From contig JAKSGN010000007.1 in NCBI GenBank assembly GCA_024180945.1, forward strand, positions 1,860,001 through 1,924,000: a DNA stretch of 64,000 nucleotides. Direction: 5' to 3'. This DNA is from Macrophomina tecta (lineage: Eukaryota > Ascomycota > Dothideomycetes > Botryosphaeriales > Botryosphaeriaceae). How positions within the stretch are numbered: the stretch's first letter is position 1; every line of letters begins with the position of its first letter. Both the position numbers and the translations under genes were made by a program. Positions 33,415-45,096 of this stretch are shown here, in pieces. The notes beneath the pieces are model-generated. The model saw only the letters and a list, made by a program, of their open reading frames with translations. It did no database searches and was not told where the DNA came from.

Positions 33415-33869
33415 AGAAGATATTGGTGGGCTGTATATATATCTTGAATTTCTTCCATGAGGGAGTTGCCCTGGGGGCGTAAAGGTGAGTAAAAAACCGA
33501 ATACGCACCCATTTACGCGTTTCTCGCCATATGAATTCAGTCAGACCTAACGGACACAGTTCAGGATATACTTACAGTCTCATCGTCACTCAAGTTAAGT
33601 TGGATATGGAGAGTTGGAGCAGTCGTCCGGACGCAAATGCTCTAAAAGTCTTATGATATTTAAGTCCGGAAGGCCGTTCACTCCATATGCATGGTTACTA
33701 TTCCTATACTAATACTTTTATAAGCGACCTCGTAATACTGACCCCTCGCTTTCGCATTGAAATGACTCTAAAACTTGGTGAAAAATCTTGGAACGGGATC
33801 TTCTAGAAGCATCATAAGCTACCTTTTCTCGTAGAGGGTAGAAGCACCCATGCGGACGTAAAGGCAACT
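33415..33869. other. intergenic, mildly AT-rich
   Basis: No coding signal. It may be part of the decayed gene that follows. Confidence 0.4.
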
Positions 33870-34433
33870 AATTACCTGAAACAACTATATCCGGACGGAG
33901 GCTCGAGACAAATGCATCCACGCTGTGGGCGGCAGCTTCTACTACTGACGAAAGGACAATAGCAGTCAACGAAAACGGCGAGCCGGTAGGAGATGTATTC
34001 TCCAAATCAATCGAGGCCAACAGCATCACCAACACGACTACATCCTTTTGAAGCGCTACAGTCATCGTCAACTCAACTGCCAGCGAGACCAACAATGTTG
34101 TGGCAAATGCTCCAGACTTTGGATCAAATAGAGGTTTGTCCACCGCTGGTATTGTGGGCGTCGTCATTGTGGTTGTTGCTGGGGTAGTTGCAATCAGCGC
34201 TCTCCTCTTTTACATCATGTTCCAACGGAGAGAGGACCCAGAACCAGTCGCCGCCTGTGTACGAGCCTGGAGAATACGGGCTGCAGAAGCCGCCAACGCC
34301 ACAAGAGGTTTGCGGTGAGACTCGAGTAGTAGAACTCGGAGGCCCGGAACCGCAGGAGCTTTACGGGAGTGAAGTTACCATGGCGCCATATCGCGGTGTC
34401 ACGGCAGGTTTCGCGTCAATCACTTCCAAATGA
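33870..34433 (+). pseudogene. C-terminal remnant of a single-pass cell-surface glycoprotein
   Basis: One frame reads RTIAVNENGEPVGDVFSKSI, then TNTTTSF-stop, VIVNSTASETNN, and a transmembrane helix STAGIVGVVIVVVAGVVAIS followed by ALLFYIMFQRRE. The expected cytoplasmic tail continues only after a +1 shift near 34230: SPPVYEPGEYGLQKPPTPQE, TRVVELGGPEPQELYGSEV, ending in a stop at about 34433. Ser/Thr-rich ectodomain, one helix and a Pro/Tyr-rich tail is a common layout of fungal WSC- or mucin-like surface proteins. A stop and a frameshift interrupt the frame, and the N-terminal part is not found upstream. I infer a dead 3' fragment. Confidence 0.6.
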
Positions 34434-34586
34434 TATTGGAGGACGAATCTTGATACTATCAGGGTAATTTTGTAAAATCGGAGGTGAAGAAGACATGCAG
34501 AACTAGCAATGTGCTCGTGAGCCCACGGCGTACAAATATATTCCTTTGATAAATTTCCATGTGAACATTGGCCACGGGTGATGCAC

Positions 34587-35693
34587 CTAATCTCTTTCGC
34601 TCACTAATACTCCCGCGCCTGTATCGTTGTACTGATTTGGACAAGTGATGTGCTCCTGTGTATGCAGCTTACTGTTACAGCGTGCACTATGCCATATGTT
34701 GGTCGTCCGCTCGAAGTCAATCACCCTTTGGGAATCTTGCCCATTGATATAGCTGTCGTGCACCCCAGCAGCTTCATGCTCATGGAAAAGCTCCGGACTA
34801 ACTGCGATGCACCGGAGCTTCCCTTCACGACACATATTGAGGAACCAGATATCGATGCCCTCCGTGTTACCATGAGTATGCTTTCTCAGAATTTTCTTCG
34901 CCGACTCTTGCGTGACCGCGTAGGCGTAGACACAGAGAGGGTCTACCGTCTCGTGAACATACCTTAGCTTGTCGACATTCGATTTGACTAATGGGCTGAA
35001 GGATTCGGCTTCCGGTGGAATTGTAGGATCGTGGAAGTTGACTTGCTTTTCTAGGATGGAGCTCCCGCAATGGCCGAGCCAAAGGACGTCCCAATTCATA
35101 CCGTATGGGTATTTTTCGCCGGGATCTTGGGAGTCTCCGACCACGGCAGACTGGGTCAAGTTTCGAACTGCTTCGGCGACTCTCACAATTTGTGTGCGAA
35201 TGTCGACATCCCAGTCGGCATCGTCCTCCAGAATCAGGGTAGTGGTGTGTTGTGTCGCTTGCCGGAGCATGTGCATGTGCCCCAGTCAGCTACGTGCTGA
35301 TCCGGTATTGAGACTTCCGGCACCGTTGTTCTCTTTTAAGTCTTCCACATCTGAATCGGACCACTCTGGTTGTCTGGGGTACTGTATCTCCAGACCAGTG
35401 TAGGTGGCTGCCCGCTTCATACCTTCAACCCTCCAAGGCATCCTGGTTTCAGCATCGTTCGAAGTGAGCGCCAGAATTGCGCCAAACTTCGAGAAGTCAG
35501 AACAGATAAAGTGAGTGGATTTGAGATCTGGGCAACGTACTCCAAGCGTTGCGTTGCTTGCGCCTGCATTATTCCAGGAACTTGTGCGAAGTATATGCTG
35601 CGTGCGGCTCGATGCCAATCGCGCAAGCATCGACAGATTCCAAAGTAAGAAGATACTTAGAGATAGGTAGATGATGAAGGAACGAGCTTTCAT
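34587..35693 (-). pseudogene. GT25-type glycosyltransferase interrupted by one in-frame TGA
   Basis: A minus-strand frame of 368 codons is intact except for a TGA at 35286-35288 (codon 136). The N-terminus is a type II membrane anchor (MKARSFIIYLSLSIFLLWNL). The lumenal domain shows MPWRVEGMKRAATYTGLEIQ, then NTGSARS-stop-LGHMHMLR, TLILEDDADWDV (the DxD-type metal/nucleotide-sugar motif), WDVLWLGHCGSS and VYAYAVTQESAKKIL. It ends DSQRVIDFERTTNIWHSARC. GT25 relatives transfer galactose or other sugars in the secretory pathway. The stop lies where the family usually has Trp (SARxWxGHxxM), so TGG to TGA is the simplest event. Alternatives are a base-call error or stop-codon readthrough, since the context is TGA followed by CTG. 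Confidence 0.75.
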
Positions 35694-35726
35694 GACGGGC
35701 TTTTCGCAAGGCTTTTTCCATAGCAC

Positions 35727-36429
35727 ATCATAGGACGGGCTTGCCTAAGCGCGAGGCCTGTTTATTTGAAGAAGGCCATGGTCATGCTCTATCAAAGCGC
35801 CTAAATCAGAGACCTCGCCTGGCTTTAAGCGATCCAATAGCATATAGAGTGCAACCGCGCAAGTGTGCCCGGCATCCACTGCGCCGCAGTCATCAAACGT
35901 GTCTACCGTAGAGCACAACTGGCTAAGGACGTGATAATTGGCCAGATTGGAGGGGCTGGGGTTACCGCAGGAATCGGATCTGCTGGGGCCAAATGAATGG
36001 GCTGGACTATGGCTGCGGCATGGCTCACCAAGCGGAAAGTAGCTTTTCACATATCATCGACCCACCACCAGAACACGTATGTACGAATTCAACATCCAAA
36101 ATCTTGAGAACCTAAGATTGCAGATCAGCATTGGATTGTAGACTGCAGACAAGGCAAACGCGTCCAAAGGCTGCTTATCAGGAGGTGTTGAGCCGACGGA
36201 TTGCGGCACAGCAGGCCACCAGGTCCGAGCAACGCTCATTTGCAAGGCGTTATTTTCGGCGCGGTTCCGTGAAACCGGTCCGTTACCGAGCGAGCTATAC
36301 CATGATAGAGTTACACCGAAGCGCCCATATTCGTAAAGGTGGTTGATTCTACGCTTGGGCAACGCAACGATCCATCCAGGAAAGCCCATCGACGGAAACT
36401 GGGATACAAAAACCACCCGGCCTATGACT
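35727..36429. other. intergenic, unrecognised open frames
   Basis: Minus-strand frames of 101 (35745-36050) and 120 (36054-36416) residues occur, but neither shows a motif I know. The first contains a helical-looking segment (HTCAVALYMLLDRLKPGEV) and might be a decayed gene piece. I do not call a gene. Confidence 0.4.
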
Positions 36430-36700
36430 ACCTACCTCGCGGCTAGGCCCGATGGTAGCTCATCTTGATAGCCAGTATAGACGCGGCCTAGACATTTAAT
36501 AGGCTTATACCGGCTTCAAGACCGCTAAGGAGGTAGCGCGGGGGTAGAAAACCCTCTTTTCTAAGAATTCGTTAAGGCTAGCGTATTATAGTACCTTAGT
36601 GTATAACTCATTACGGCCTTAAGATACGTCAAGCGCGAAAGATTTTGTACAAGACTCAACTTTAAGAACTCGTTAAGGCCCTTCTAAGAGAACTAAACGT
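36430..36700. repeat. short RIP-like repeat fragment
   Basis: A local rise of TA-rich words (tagcgtattatagtacc, ttaataggctta, gcctagacattt) with the same flavour as the Copia relic at the window start. It is sandwiched in normal DNA upstream of the Gemin2-like gene. The element type cannot be told. Confidence 0.45.
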
Positions 36701-37088
36701 TATGAACACGCCTCTGCAAAGGATGTTGGGGCGAATCAGCCACCAGGCTGTTTATGGATGTACGTTTTGCTACCTGGTTGGTACTCGCAGCCGCTGGAAG
36801 GCTGGCCGGATGTCTTGGCAGCACAGACTGAAACCCAACGCAGTCGCCGCGCTGGAGCAATAAGTTTTGATAGCACGCGGAATTTCGTCAATGGCCAGGC
36901 CATTCGCTTATCGATAAGAGATTGCTCTCGCCCCAACTTCCGACTGACTGCCGAACACCATTCGTCACTCCAGTCAGCGGCCTTCGCCCGCAGGCTCCAG
37001 CAACCGCTCTACAACGCAAACCCTTCCACGACCAGCGCAGACCACTCACACACGAACAACCGAGACCTTCGCTCACCCGCTCACCGCC
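36701..37088. promoter_or_regulatory. upstream region of the Gemin2-like gene
   Basis: 388 bp with no supported gene. The last 100 bp are C-rich, as in a fungal 5' leader. Confidence 0.4.
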
Positions 37089-39526
37089 ATGTCTGCACCC
37101 GCGAAGCGCAAGAACATGGCCACCACGGCCGACGGCGCCCAGTACAACAAGCGCCAGCGCCCGGACAACTACGCCGCCATGCTGACAATGCCGCCGCCGC
37201 CGCGCCCCGCTTCTTCCTCTGCCTCGCCGCCTGCCGCGATGACGACAATGGCCAATGCGACTGCGCGCACGCGCAGTAATAAGGTTATTCCGCCTCCCCG
37301 CCGCAGCGGCAAGTGGAGCAACTGGGCGTATAAGAGCACCACCGTCAAGGACGAATGCGCTGACGACAAGAACATAAAGCCCGATGAGACTGCTGCTGTG
37401 CAAGATACGACGACCGCGCCGAAATTCACTAGCGTTACTGGCGAGGTGGGTACAATTGGCAAGACTGTTCCGCCGCATGCGCGCAAGGTAGACTGGGCGA
37501 AGTGGAAGAAGGATGGCGCGGATGGCAAGGTTAAGAACGAATCCGCTGACGACAAGAAGCCCAGTGAGGACGCCGAGGACACGAGGTCGGTTGTTACGGT
37601 TGGTGGGGCTGCAGCAGTTACGAAGAGTGAGGCATGCGCTTCTGATCCAACTGCTGGAGCTACGCTTCGCCGTTCTGAGGTGAAAGCCGAGGATGCGAGC
37701 GATGCCGGCAATGAAACCAAAAAAGACGACGAAACTTCGAGCGACGCACGCTTTTCTAAAGACCATAAAAACGAGGTGCAGGAGGAGGGGGACAAGAACG
37801 ATCGCGAGACGGACAACAGCGAACCTGGCTCACCCATCGACGAACCTGGCACACACTTCGGAAATTTCACCCCCATGGGTCAGAGAAAGACTATTTGGCA
37901 GAAGGCAAAGGACGATCATGATGGGAAGCAGTCGAACAAGAAGAAGAATAAGGCAAACGAGCCGCGCAGGAACCCTGTGTATGGACAAACGAGCGCTTTA
38001 CCTATGCTTGATGAGGAGAACAACAACAATAGCGGGAATGAGGATGATCTCGAGGCGCTGCGCTACCTGAAGCAAGTCATGTGAGTACACCTGCCCTCTT
38101 ATTACGAAATTGCTCATATTAACCCGCCGGGAGACTTGCACTCTTCTTCTCCCAGGTCAATCGGGCTGTTCCTACAAATCGCCATTTGCATGTACTTCGG
38201 TCTGATCAAGGGCTGATGGTGAGTGTGTAGGACTGAGGCAAACGGTCTTCCCATAACTTTTAGCGGCACTACACCCGATGAGCGCGGCCCGTACGACACT
38301 GGCGACTTCCGCGGCTACTACGAGGATGGAGCTTACGTCGCCTGCCCTGCTCCCATCATTGGTCCGGTTATACCACCGGGTTACAAGAATGCTGAGGCCT
38401 CCAATACTGACGACAGCGGGTCTCTCGAGGACGAGTACCTCGAGGAGGAGCTCGGTGACGGTGATAACTTTGATGTTCAGATGTAGGTTGACTAACTTGT
38501 CCATCTGTCTGGACTCACGCTAATATCTTTCGCAGGGTTGATGCTCAGGAGGAATACTACAACCGTCTTCTACTTCGCTTCGAAGGCTTCCGCAAACTCT
38601 TGGCACAGACGCCTCCGGAGAACAGCAAGGCATCCCTCGACCACTCCCAGTGGTTCGAGTTTCCAACAACTCCAAAGGCAATGCGCTTGGCAGTTCGCCA
38701 CTGGTTGAAGGCCTTCGCCGAGAAGCCCCCGCACCCGGCCCAAATTGCCCAGATGGACTCGTATTGTGTCTTGCAGCTCCTCGACATCCTCAAGCGCAAA
38801 CTAGAATGCTTCAAGGACATCAATGAGAACGTTAGCGTGTGGATCTACGCTTTGCTCGCCCGGCTCACGGAAGTCCTGCCTATCTACTGCGACGAGGCGA
38901 GCGTTGTGCGGGAGCTGGCTCTTAGGGCCCTCATGGTGCGCGTCACGTTCACGGGCGAGCACGTTCCCGAGCTGGAAAATAAGGTGCCGGACTATTACGC
39001 GGAGGACAAGGATTTCTTCGAACACGTCGAGGCGGACCCGCGGCAGAACAAGAAGAAGAAGCAGCAGCAGCAGCAGCAGGAGGAGGAGGAAAACGAGAAG
39101 CCCGTCAAGACCAGGGAGGTTCCAGATGAAGATGAGCTGATGAGGGCTCTGCGAGAGAAGAAGGAGCTCATTGCCAGGAAGGAGGCTTTGCAGAAGCGTG
39201 TCGACGAGATGCCGGCTTGGGAGATCAAGCGCGAGGTCTTCGGGCTTGAGCCTAGGAGCGCGAGTGACAATGAGGATGAAGAGGAGGAGAAAGCGGAGTC
39301 GGAGCAGGAGGGTAAGACGCCCAACCCGAACGCGAATACTCGGACTACCCTGGATATGATTCTGGCGGTGGCGTGCGACGTCTGGGGCCAGAAGGACCTG
39401 TCCAAGTACAGGGAGATTTGGGGAGAGAAGGATTATTCTAGGCCGTCAGTGGAAGAGGAAGAGGTGCTGATAGATATGGAGATGGGTGAGGAGGGAGACC
39501 ACGGCGAGGCTTCGGTGATGGAGTGA
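37089..39526 (+). CDS. Gemin2/SIP1 (Brr1) family spliceosomal snRNP assembly protein, extended form
   Basis: Exons 37089-38080, 38231-38482 and 38536-39526 encode 744 residues. The first 330 are low-complexity, Lys/Asp/Glu-rich and probably disordered, with a basic start (MSAPAKRKNM). The family part begins at DDLEALRYLKQVM and continues EANGLPITFSG, YNRLLLRFEGFRKLLAQTPP and MDSYCVLQLLDILKRKLECF. It then reads VSVWIYALLARLTEVLPIYC and ASVVRELALRAL, matching the Gemin2 helical bundle (WLYALLACLExPL...SLIRQLARR). Gemin2 holds Sm proteins for loading onto snRNA. The protein is far longer than animal Gemin2 (about 280). A Lys/Gln/Glu run from a CAG repeat follows the core, and the acidic tail contains a second conserved-looking piece (TTLDMILAVACDVWGQKDLS). 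Confidence 0.75.
39049..39095 (+). repeat. coding AAG/CAG/GAG trinucleotide tract
   Basis: Runs of AAG, then CAG, then GAG triplets encode KKKK-QQQQQQ-EEEE inside the Gemin2-like protein. Triplet number may vary between strains. Confidence 0.8.
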
Positions 39527-40067
39527 AAGGAAGTGGTTGAGATACGCAGAGAGTTTAGTCTTATCGAGCCACTACTTAGGTTGCGTTTGCTAACGGTTGC
39601 ACGTCCTTCAGGTGAGCGTAGCAGCTTTGCGAAGGTAGGTAGTCGAGTGGTTCTTTAATGGCACTTGGTAGGTTTTCAGGTCAAGCCTGCCGATCGTTGT
39701 GCCCTTTTGAGGGAGGCAGGACAATCGACCTGATGTGAATCTTTAGGATGACCCGTATAGCAATCAAATGAAGACTGTTCACGAGGCAGAATCTCCTTCT
39801 GAGGCGACAGGCATTGAGCTGACGTCGGGGCTAAGCCAGTCTTGGCTGCAGTCAGACAGCAGGCGCATGCGCCAATCAAGCGAAGAATGGAATGTCCTGA
39901 GGCTTGCATGAGCTTCGAAGCGAGGCTGACTTCGCAAGCATAGCCCCACGCCGTATGTTCTTAACCTGCAGCCTCGCCAGTTCCTTATACTCACTGTTTT
40001 GCTCCAGGCTTCCTTGCTTTCACTCACGATGAGCTAGTTTCTCGCCCAATTTCCCCCTTCATGCCAC
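39527..40067. other. intergenic
   Basis: 541 bp with no supported gene. The end is CT-rich and should hold the promoter of the next gene. Confidence 0.5.
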
Positions 40068-42609
40068 ATGGCTCCCTCAGACGCCTTTTCCACCGTTGCG
40101 AACGCTTTCTCGGTCGTCGGGCTTGCCGACGTCGTCTTCAAGTATGGTCGCGAGGTGGTCGAGACTCTCGTGAAGATTCACAATGCGCCAAAGCAAATCG
40201 AGATGCTCATCAGAGAGATCAAATATGTCGAAGATCACGTGGCAAGGGTCAGGATTTTCATCAGTGACCTCGCGCAATCAGCTCTTGCAAAAACGAACCA
40301 AGACGTCATACTGGTGATTGAGGCTCTTCTCTTCCGGTGCCAGCAGGAGTTCATCGTCATACACAAATCGGCACATGATGCGACCATCTCGAGTGCCAAC
40401 GGTTGGCTCACAAGATTCAGCAAGAAAGCCAAATGGGTGTGGGAGGAGCAGGACATCGCTTTGTCCTGTCGAAGGCTAGGGAAGATGAGGACCGAGCTGG
40501 ATTCAGCACTGACGCTGGCTGGGAGGTAGGGGCAGAAGCGCCAGGCTCGCGCACGCAAATGCTTATCTTTCTTGCAGACGAACCGATATTGAAATGTACG
40601 AAGAGATTACCAAAGCCCGCGCCGACATCACCCAGATGTCCGCAAAGTCCTCCAAGGAGCTCGATGACCTTGGTACCACGATAGAACACGAGGCCGAGGC
40701 TGTCGCTCAGAAAATTCATGCTCTTACTCGGGACACTGTAGTGTCACTCGATGGCATCCGCTCCGTGGCCCTGGATACTCAACGGGTGGCATGCAGCTCA
40801 GCAGCTGGAATTGAAAAGAAGGTGGAGGCTGCAATCAAGAAATCCACAAAGCAAAATTTAGCACTCCGAAATCATTATGACGCAGGCAACGGAGCTCTAC
40901 GAAGAGACCTGAAGGCTGTATCGAAAGAATATACCTCTTCGACGAAGAAGATGGCCCGCAAACAGAACGCTGCGACTGCCAAAATCCTGGCCAAGCTTGG
41001 GGAGGTGCATTCAGATGTCGCTACTCTGAGTTTGACCCGCTCATCCCGAGAGTGCTTCACCTTCGAAGGCACCAATCTTGAATCCGCCACTCTTCCGTTG
41101 ATGCTGCTCCACTCGGAGCTCGTAAATGCCCTGCCGATACTCAAATCAGAGGGAAAATTGCAAGTCTCACAATCCGAAGCGTCTTGGGTTGAACACCAGT
41201 TTGAAACTGTCCTCGCAGCAAGCCACGAAGCTTCTGCGCGAGCAGCCCGAGCAAGAGCAGCCGGAGGAACGGCACCTGGACAACTTTCTCGCAGGCAACA
41301 GAACGTGAACGACCCTGTCTTCAGACACATACAAGGGAGTTATACTCTCCGGGGCCCCGGACGCCAGCAGAAGCTCATTCACTATACCTTACGCCAGCAG
41401 ACGCCAATGGGAATCCTAACTTTCACTGTATCACGCTCTATGGGTCCTAGCATCCCGGGAAATGCAGAGTTGCATTCCATCAACATCTCCTTCTGCCCGT
41501 CCATTCACTTCGGCAGGTCAGGGATATGTGTAACTTTTGCGGCCAGCCAGTCACAAAATCGGCCCAGCGTCTTGCCAAGCCTCCGCGCTTGGAATACTAT
41601 CCCTCTGGATTCCCCTGCCTTCAAAGCTGCTGCCACCAATGATACCCAGGCCCTGAGGCTACTTTTCGAGACGGGAGCCGCCTCGCCGTTCGACCGCACT
41701 CCAGATGGCTATTCTCTTGCTGCGCAAGCCTTTTCAAGTAGGAGCTGCGACATCTTTGAGCTCCTTCTCCAGCAAGGTGCCGGAATCTCCGAATTAGAAT
41801 CCGCATACGAGCAACTATTGTTGTCGGACCGCAGCACCACCGAGGGTGGCTGGATGAGTCTCGCTCGTTTATGCTCCACTCTGATTTCCCGCAGAGAAGA
41901 TATTTTTGCCTACTTTGATTATACTAGCATTATTCTCAGACTCGGAGAAGATCTTATTTCCCTCCTGGTAGATTCCTCGGCCAATAATTGCATATTATCT
42001 TCCATGAAGTCTTTCCTTACCCTTGGAGCGGAGCTCGTGTTCGGCGAAATTGCAAAAGAATCCTACATTTATTTCCCTGCGCTGCTCCAGCTAGCATATA
42101 GGAGGCCCCACACGATTAGTATCCGCGAATTATACAGGTCGTTGGATATGAACCCCGAGGCCATTTTGATGCACATTGTAGATTCGGAGGCCGGAAAGGA
42201 TCTAAGCTTTGCTCTATTTGTCTTCGCAAAGTACAGCTTGCAGGTGCCCACTGAATTTTTAATATCGTCCTTGGTCGAGCTCACGGAACTGGGTTCACCT
42301 GTCAACCTCGCCGACATATGGCAAAAAACTCCGACAGATCACGCAAGCCATAAGACAGACCTTCTCTGTATATGGAAAGCGGCCGTACAGAAAGCTGGAT
42401 ATGAATTGGCGGAAGTACATTGCAGCGACGGGACAACATTGGCGCAGCTTTGGCAAGATTTTCTCGCACACCCGCGAAGGATTCCAAACACCAGGGCTCT
42501 ATTAAAAGCTTGCGAACTGGATCAACTGGGCGAGGTCGCGGAAATTTTCTCGAAGATTCTTCTCTTCTGCGCGAGGCTTGGGCCGAGGGGCTGGAACTGG
42601 ATGCTCTGA
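40068..42609 (+). CDS. fungal STAND-type N-terminal domain / ankyrin-like protein without NTPase
   Basis: Exons 40068-40525 and 40578-42609 (52-nt intron) encode 829 residues. Residues 1-150 (AFSVVGLADVVFKYGREVVE, then PKQIEMLIREIKYVEDHVAR) resemble the helical N-terminal domain found on fungal NOD-like STAND proteins. A long coiled-coil-prone section follows (about 155-330: SKELDDLGTTIEHEAEAVAQ and further). After a linker comes at least one ankyrin-like pair (AFKAAATNDTQALRLLFETG, YSLAAQAFSSRSCDIFELLL) and a helical C-terminus. No P-loop or NACHT/NB-ARC motif is present, so it is either a NOD-like derivative or a partner protein. A function in non-self recognition is inferred from the domain family only. 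Confidence 0.75.
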
Positions 42610-42811
42610 TTCTTCTAGACACCGCGGATCTCAGGGCTGGGTGGCATTGTTCCTGAGGTTGATTATATAGCCTAGGCATATTTATTTTACAACTGGGCGT
42701 TTGCTTTCTTTGCATGCTCGTATAGCGAAACTGGGGTGGGATACGAGCAGGTGGTTCCCATTCGGGATTGCAAGGATTTAAGGGCCCTCGCACTGCAACC
42801 TAGACCAAATC

Positions 42812-45096
42812 TCACGACACAGTAATCCTATACGTCCCACCTGTCGCCACACCCTCCAGCCTCACCCCTCCCGCGTCCGTCCTCTGTAGCCCACCCTCCA
42901 CCGCCACGCCATCAACCTCCAACCTCGCTGTCGCATTACCCCCATCACCACCCGCCTCCTCCACGACAACCACGCCCCTCGTCCCCGCCGGCATACTCCA
43001 CTCCACTACCGTCGTCCCATTCTCCTCCCTCACCCAGCTAGCCTCAAACTTCCCCAATCCCGTCCTAAACCCGGCCCGCGCACTCTCCAGGCCGCCCCAC
43101 TGCGGCGCCAAGCGCCACGCCCTTCCCGCCAGATCCGTCACACTCAGGCCGACGATCCCCTCCGTCAGCGCGCTGGTGGGGCCCGCGCTCCAGCCATGCG
43201 CATGGCTGACGTAGCTGGCGTCGTAGCCATAGCCGCGCGAGGAGCGGTAGCCGAAGGAGCCGTTGGTGAGGTAGCCCTCGATGACGGTGGAGCCGCCGGT
43301 GCCGTTGGGGTGGGTGGCGTACCAGCCCCAGGAGCGGCGGATCAGGTCGAGGGAGCGCGCGGGCGCCCCAGCTGCGAGGTGGCCGTGCAGTTCGAGGGAG
43401 GAGATGAAGGGCGAGATGTTGCCGGGCAGCTCGGGAGCTTCGGCGCCGATTGGGGTCCAGCTTGTGTGGGTGTTAGTGCGCAACTCTGGTGGATGGAGAG
43501 GATGGGATGAGGGGGTTCCCGAGGCTTACTTGCGCGTCAGGCCGGTGGATATGGCGGTGGTTTGGTTGGTGGGCGCGACGCCGAAATAGAGGGAGAGGGA
43601 GTTGGCGTCTTGCGGGTGGAGGTTTGTGAGCGTGGCATTGTCGCGGTAGAGCTGGACAGAGGCGTCCCAGGTATAGGTGTTGATTGCATCGCGCAGGGAT
43701 GAGGCGCGGGAAAGGTAGATTGTGCTGAGTGAGGAGTTGGCTGTGTTGCTCTGCCAGTTGGCTAGGGTGGCGCCGGTGATCAGAGTGTGGTAGAGGCTAT
43801 GGTGTGTGTCGCTGTCAGCGACCAATGTACACAAAGGAGGAAGGGATACTCACATCATGTTCGCCTCTGTATTGTTCCAACCCTGTTGCCAGCGAGCCCA
43901 GTCCCGGATTCCCGTGACGTTCAAAAGACCAGAGTCATCGACCTTGCCGTAGACGTAGTCCATAGCCTTGAGGTACCTCTCCCACACAATATCCAGGAAA
44001 TCCAGGTCTCCACTGTACAGCACGTAGTTGTACGTGCCAATCATGGTCCACATGTGGTATGTATCACTTCCCTTCTGTAGCAGCGGTGGCCCTGCTTCCG
44101 GAATCGCCCCGTTTGCTTCCTGTACTCGCGTTAGCAAATAGAATGATTACCGCCGCCTCATTTCCCAAAAGAAAGAAGACCCCTTACCTGATAATTATAC
44201 ATCACCTCCAACGCATTTTTCACACTCTCCAACTCTCCCGTGCTCACGAATGCTGCCGGCACCGCAACACCCATATCCCCCGGCCATACCGCACGATCTC
44301 TCTTCGCGCCATCCACAATGACCGTGCTGCCATTTGCCAGGGACCCATTATTCGCCCACCCGTACGAGAGTGCCGGCCACGCTCTCCCTGTGTTCACCGG
44401 GACGGCGTTCGTCTGCAGTGTATACGCACCCGCATACCAAATCTTATTCAGCAGCTCATCGCTAGAGTGAAAGTAGCCATTGTACGCGCGCAAGTTCGAC
44501 CAGGTAGGCTGGAAGGCGATTTCGAGGCTGATATCGTCGATGTCGATGCTAGGACTGGATTCCGCGGTGGCATTCGTCAGGAGGAAGAGCGTCAGGTAGC
44601 GGAAGCCGCCGCGCAGCTTCTCGTCGGGCATGATATAGGAGTGGTTGCCGGCACCGTCGAAGGGCGCGTCGTAGATGGAGCCATCGCCACGCTGGAAGAG
44701 GCCGTTGGAGGAGTCGGAGTACAGGCCGATCCAGTTCTTGGCTTCGCTGAAGGCAAGGCCGAGGACGCCGGAGCCGCCGCCAGAGGTGGTGTAGGTCAGG
44801 TGGACGATGCCGCCGATTTCGAGGCCGAAGTCGAAGACAAGGGCGGAAGCGTTGCCGGTGAGGGTGGCTGGGCCAGGGTAGGTTGATATTTCGGAGGCAT
44901 TCGCGAGGGAGAGGATGGATTTGGGTCGGACGGTGCGCGAGGATGGGGCGAAGATGTTGTCGTCCCAGGGCCCGGGGAAAGCGGCTTCAGAGGGACCATC
45001 ACAGGTGGTGTCTCTCCAGCAGGACTGCCCGAGCACGGTGCATGACGTCAAGAGGGAAATAAATACGCATGATGCTCTAATTAATCTAAGCGACAT
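42812..45096 (-). CDS. secreted alpha-L-rhamnosidase, glycoside hydrolase family 78
   Basis: Exons 44188-45096, 43854-44119, 43530-43796 and 42812-43460 on the minus strand give 696 residues. A signal peptide (MSLRLIRASCVFISLLTSCT) is followed by a beta-sandwich domain (LVFDFGLEIGGIVHL, GLAFSEAKNWIGLYSDSS). The (alpha/alpha)6 barrel shows LNKIWYAGAYTLQTNAVPVN, DGAKRDRAVWPGDMGVAV, GSDTYHMWTMIGTYNYVLYS and GIRDWARW. ANSLSLYFGVAP, SPFISSLELHGHLAAG and GGSTVIEGYL follow, all typical of GH78. The last part is a beta domain. The enzyme removes terminal L-rhamnose from plant pectin side chains or flavonoid glycosides. All three introns are 57-69 nt and restore frame exactly. Confidence 0.9.

Noticed and set aside
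35745..36050. 101-codon minus frame upstream of the GT25 gene
   Set aside because: It looks helical but matches no family I know and has no clear start context, so it is kept as intergenic.
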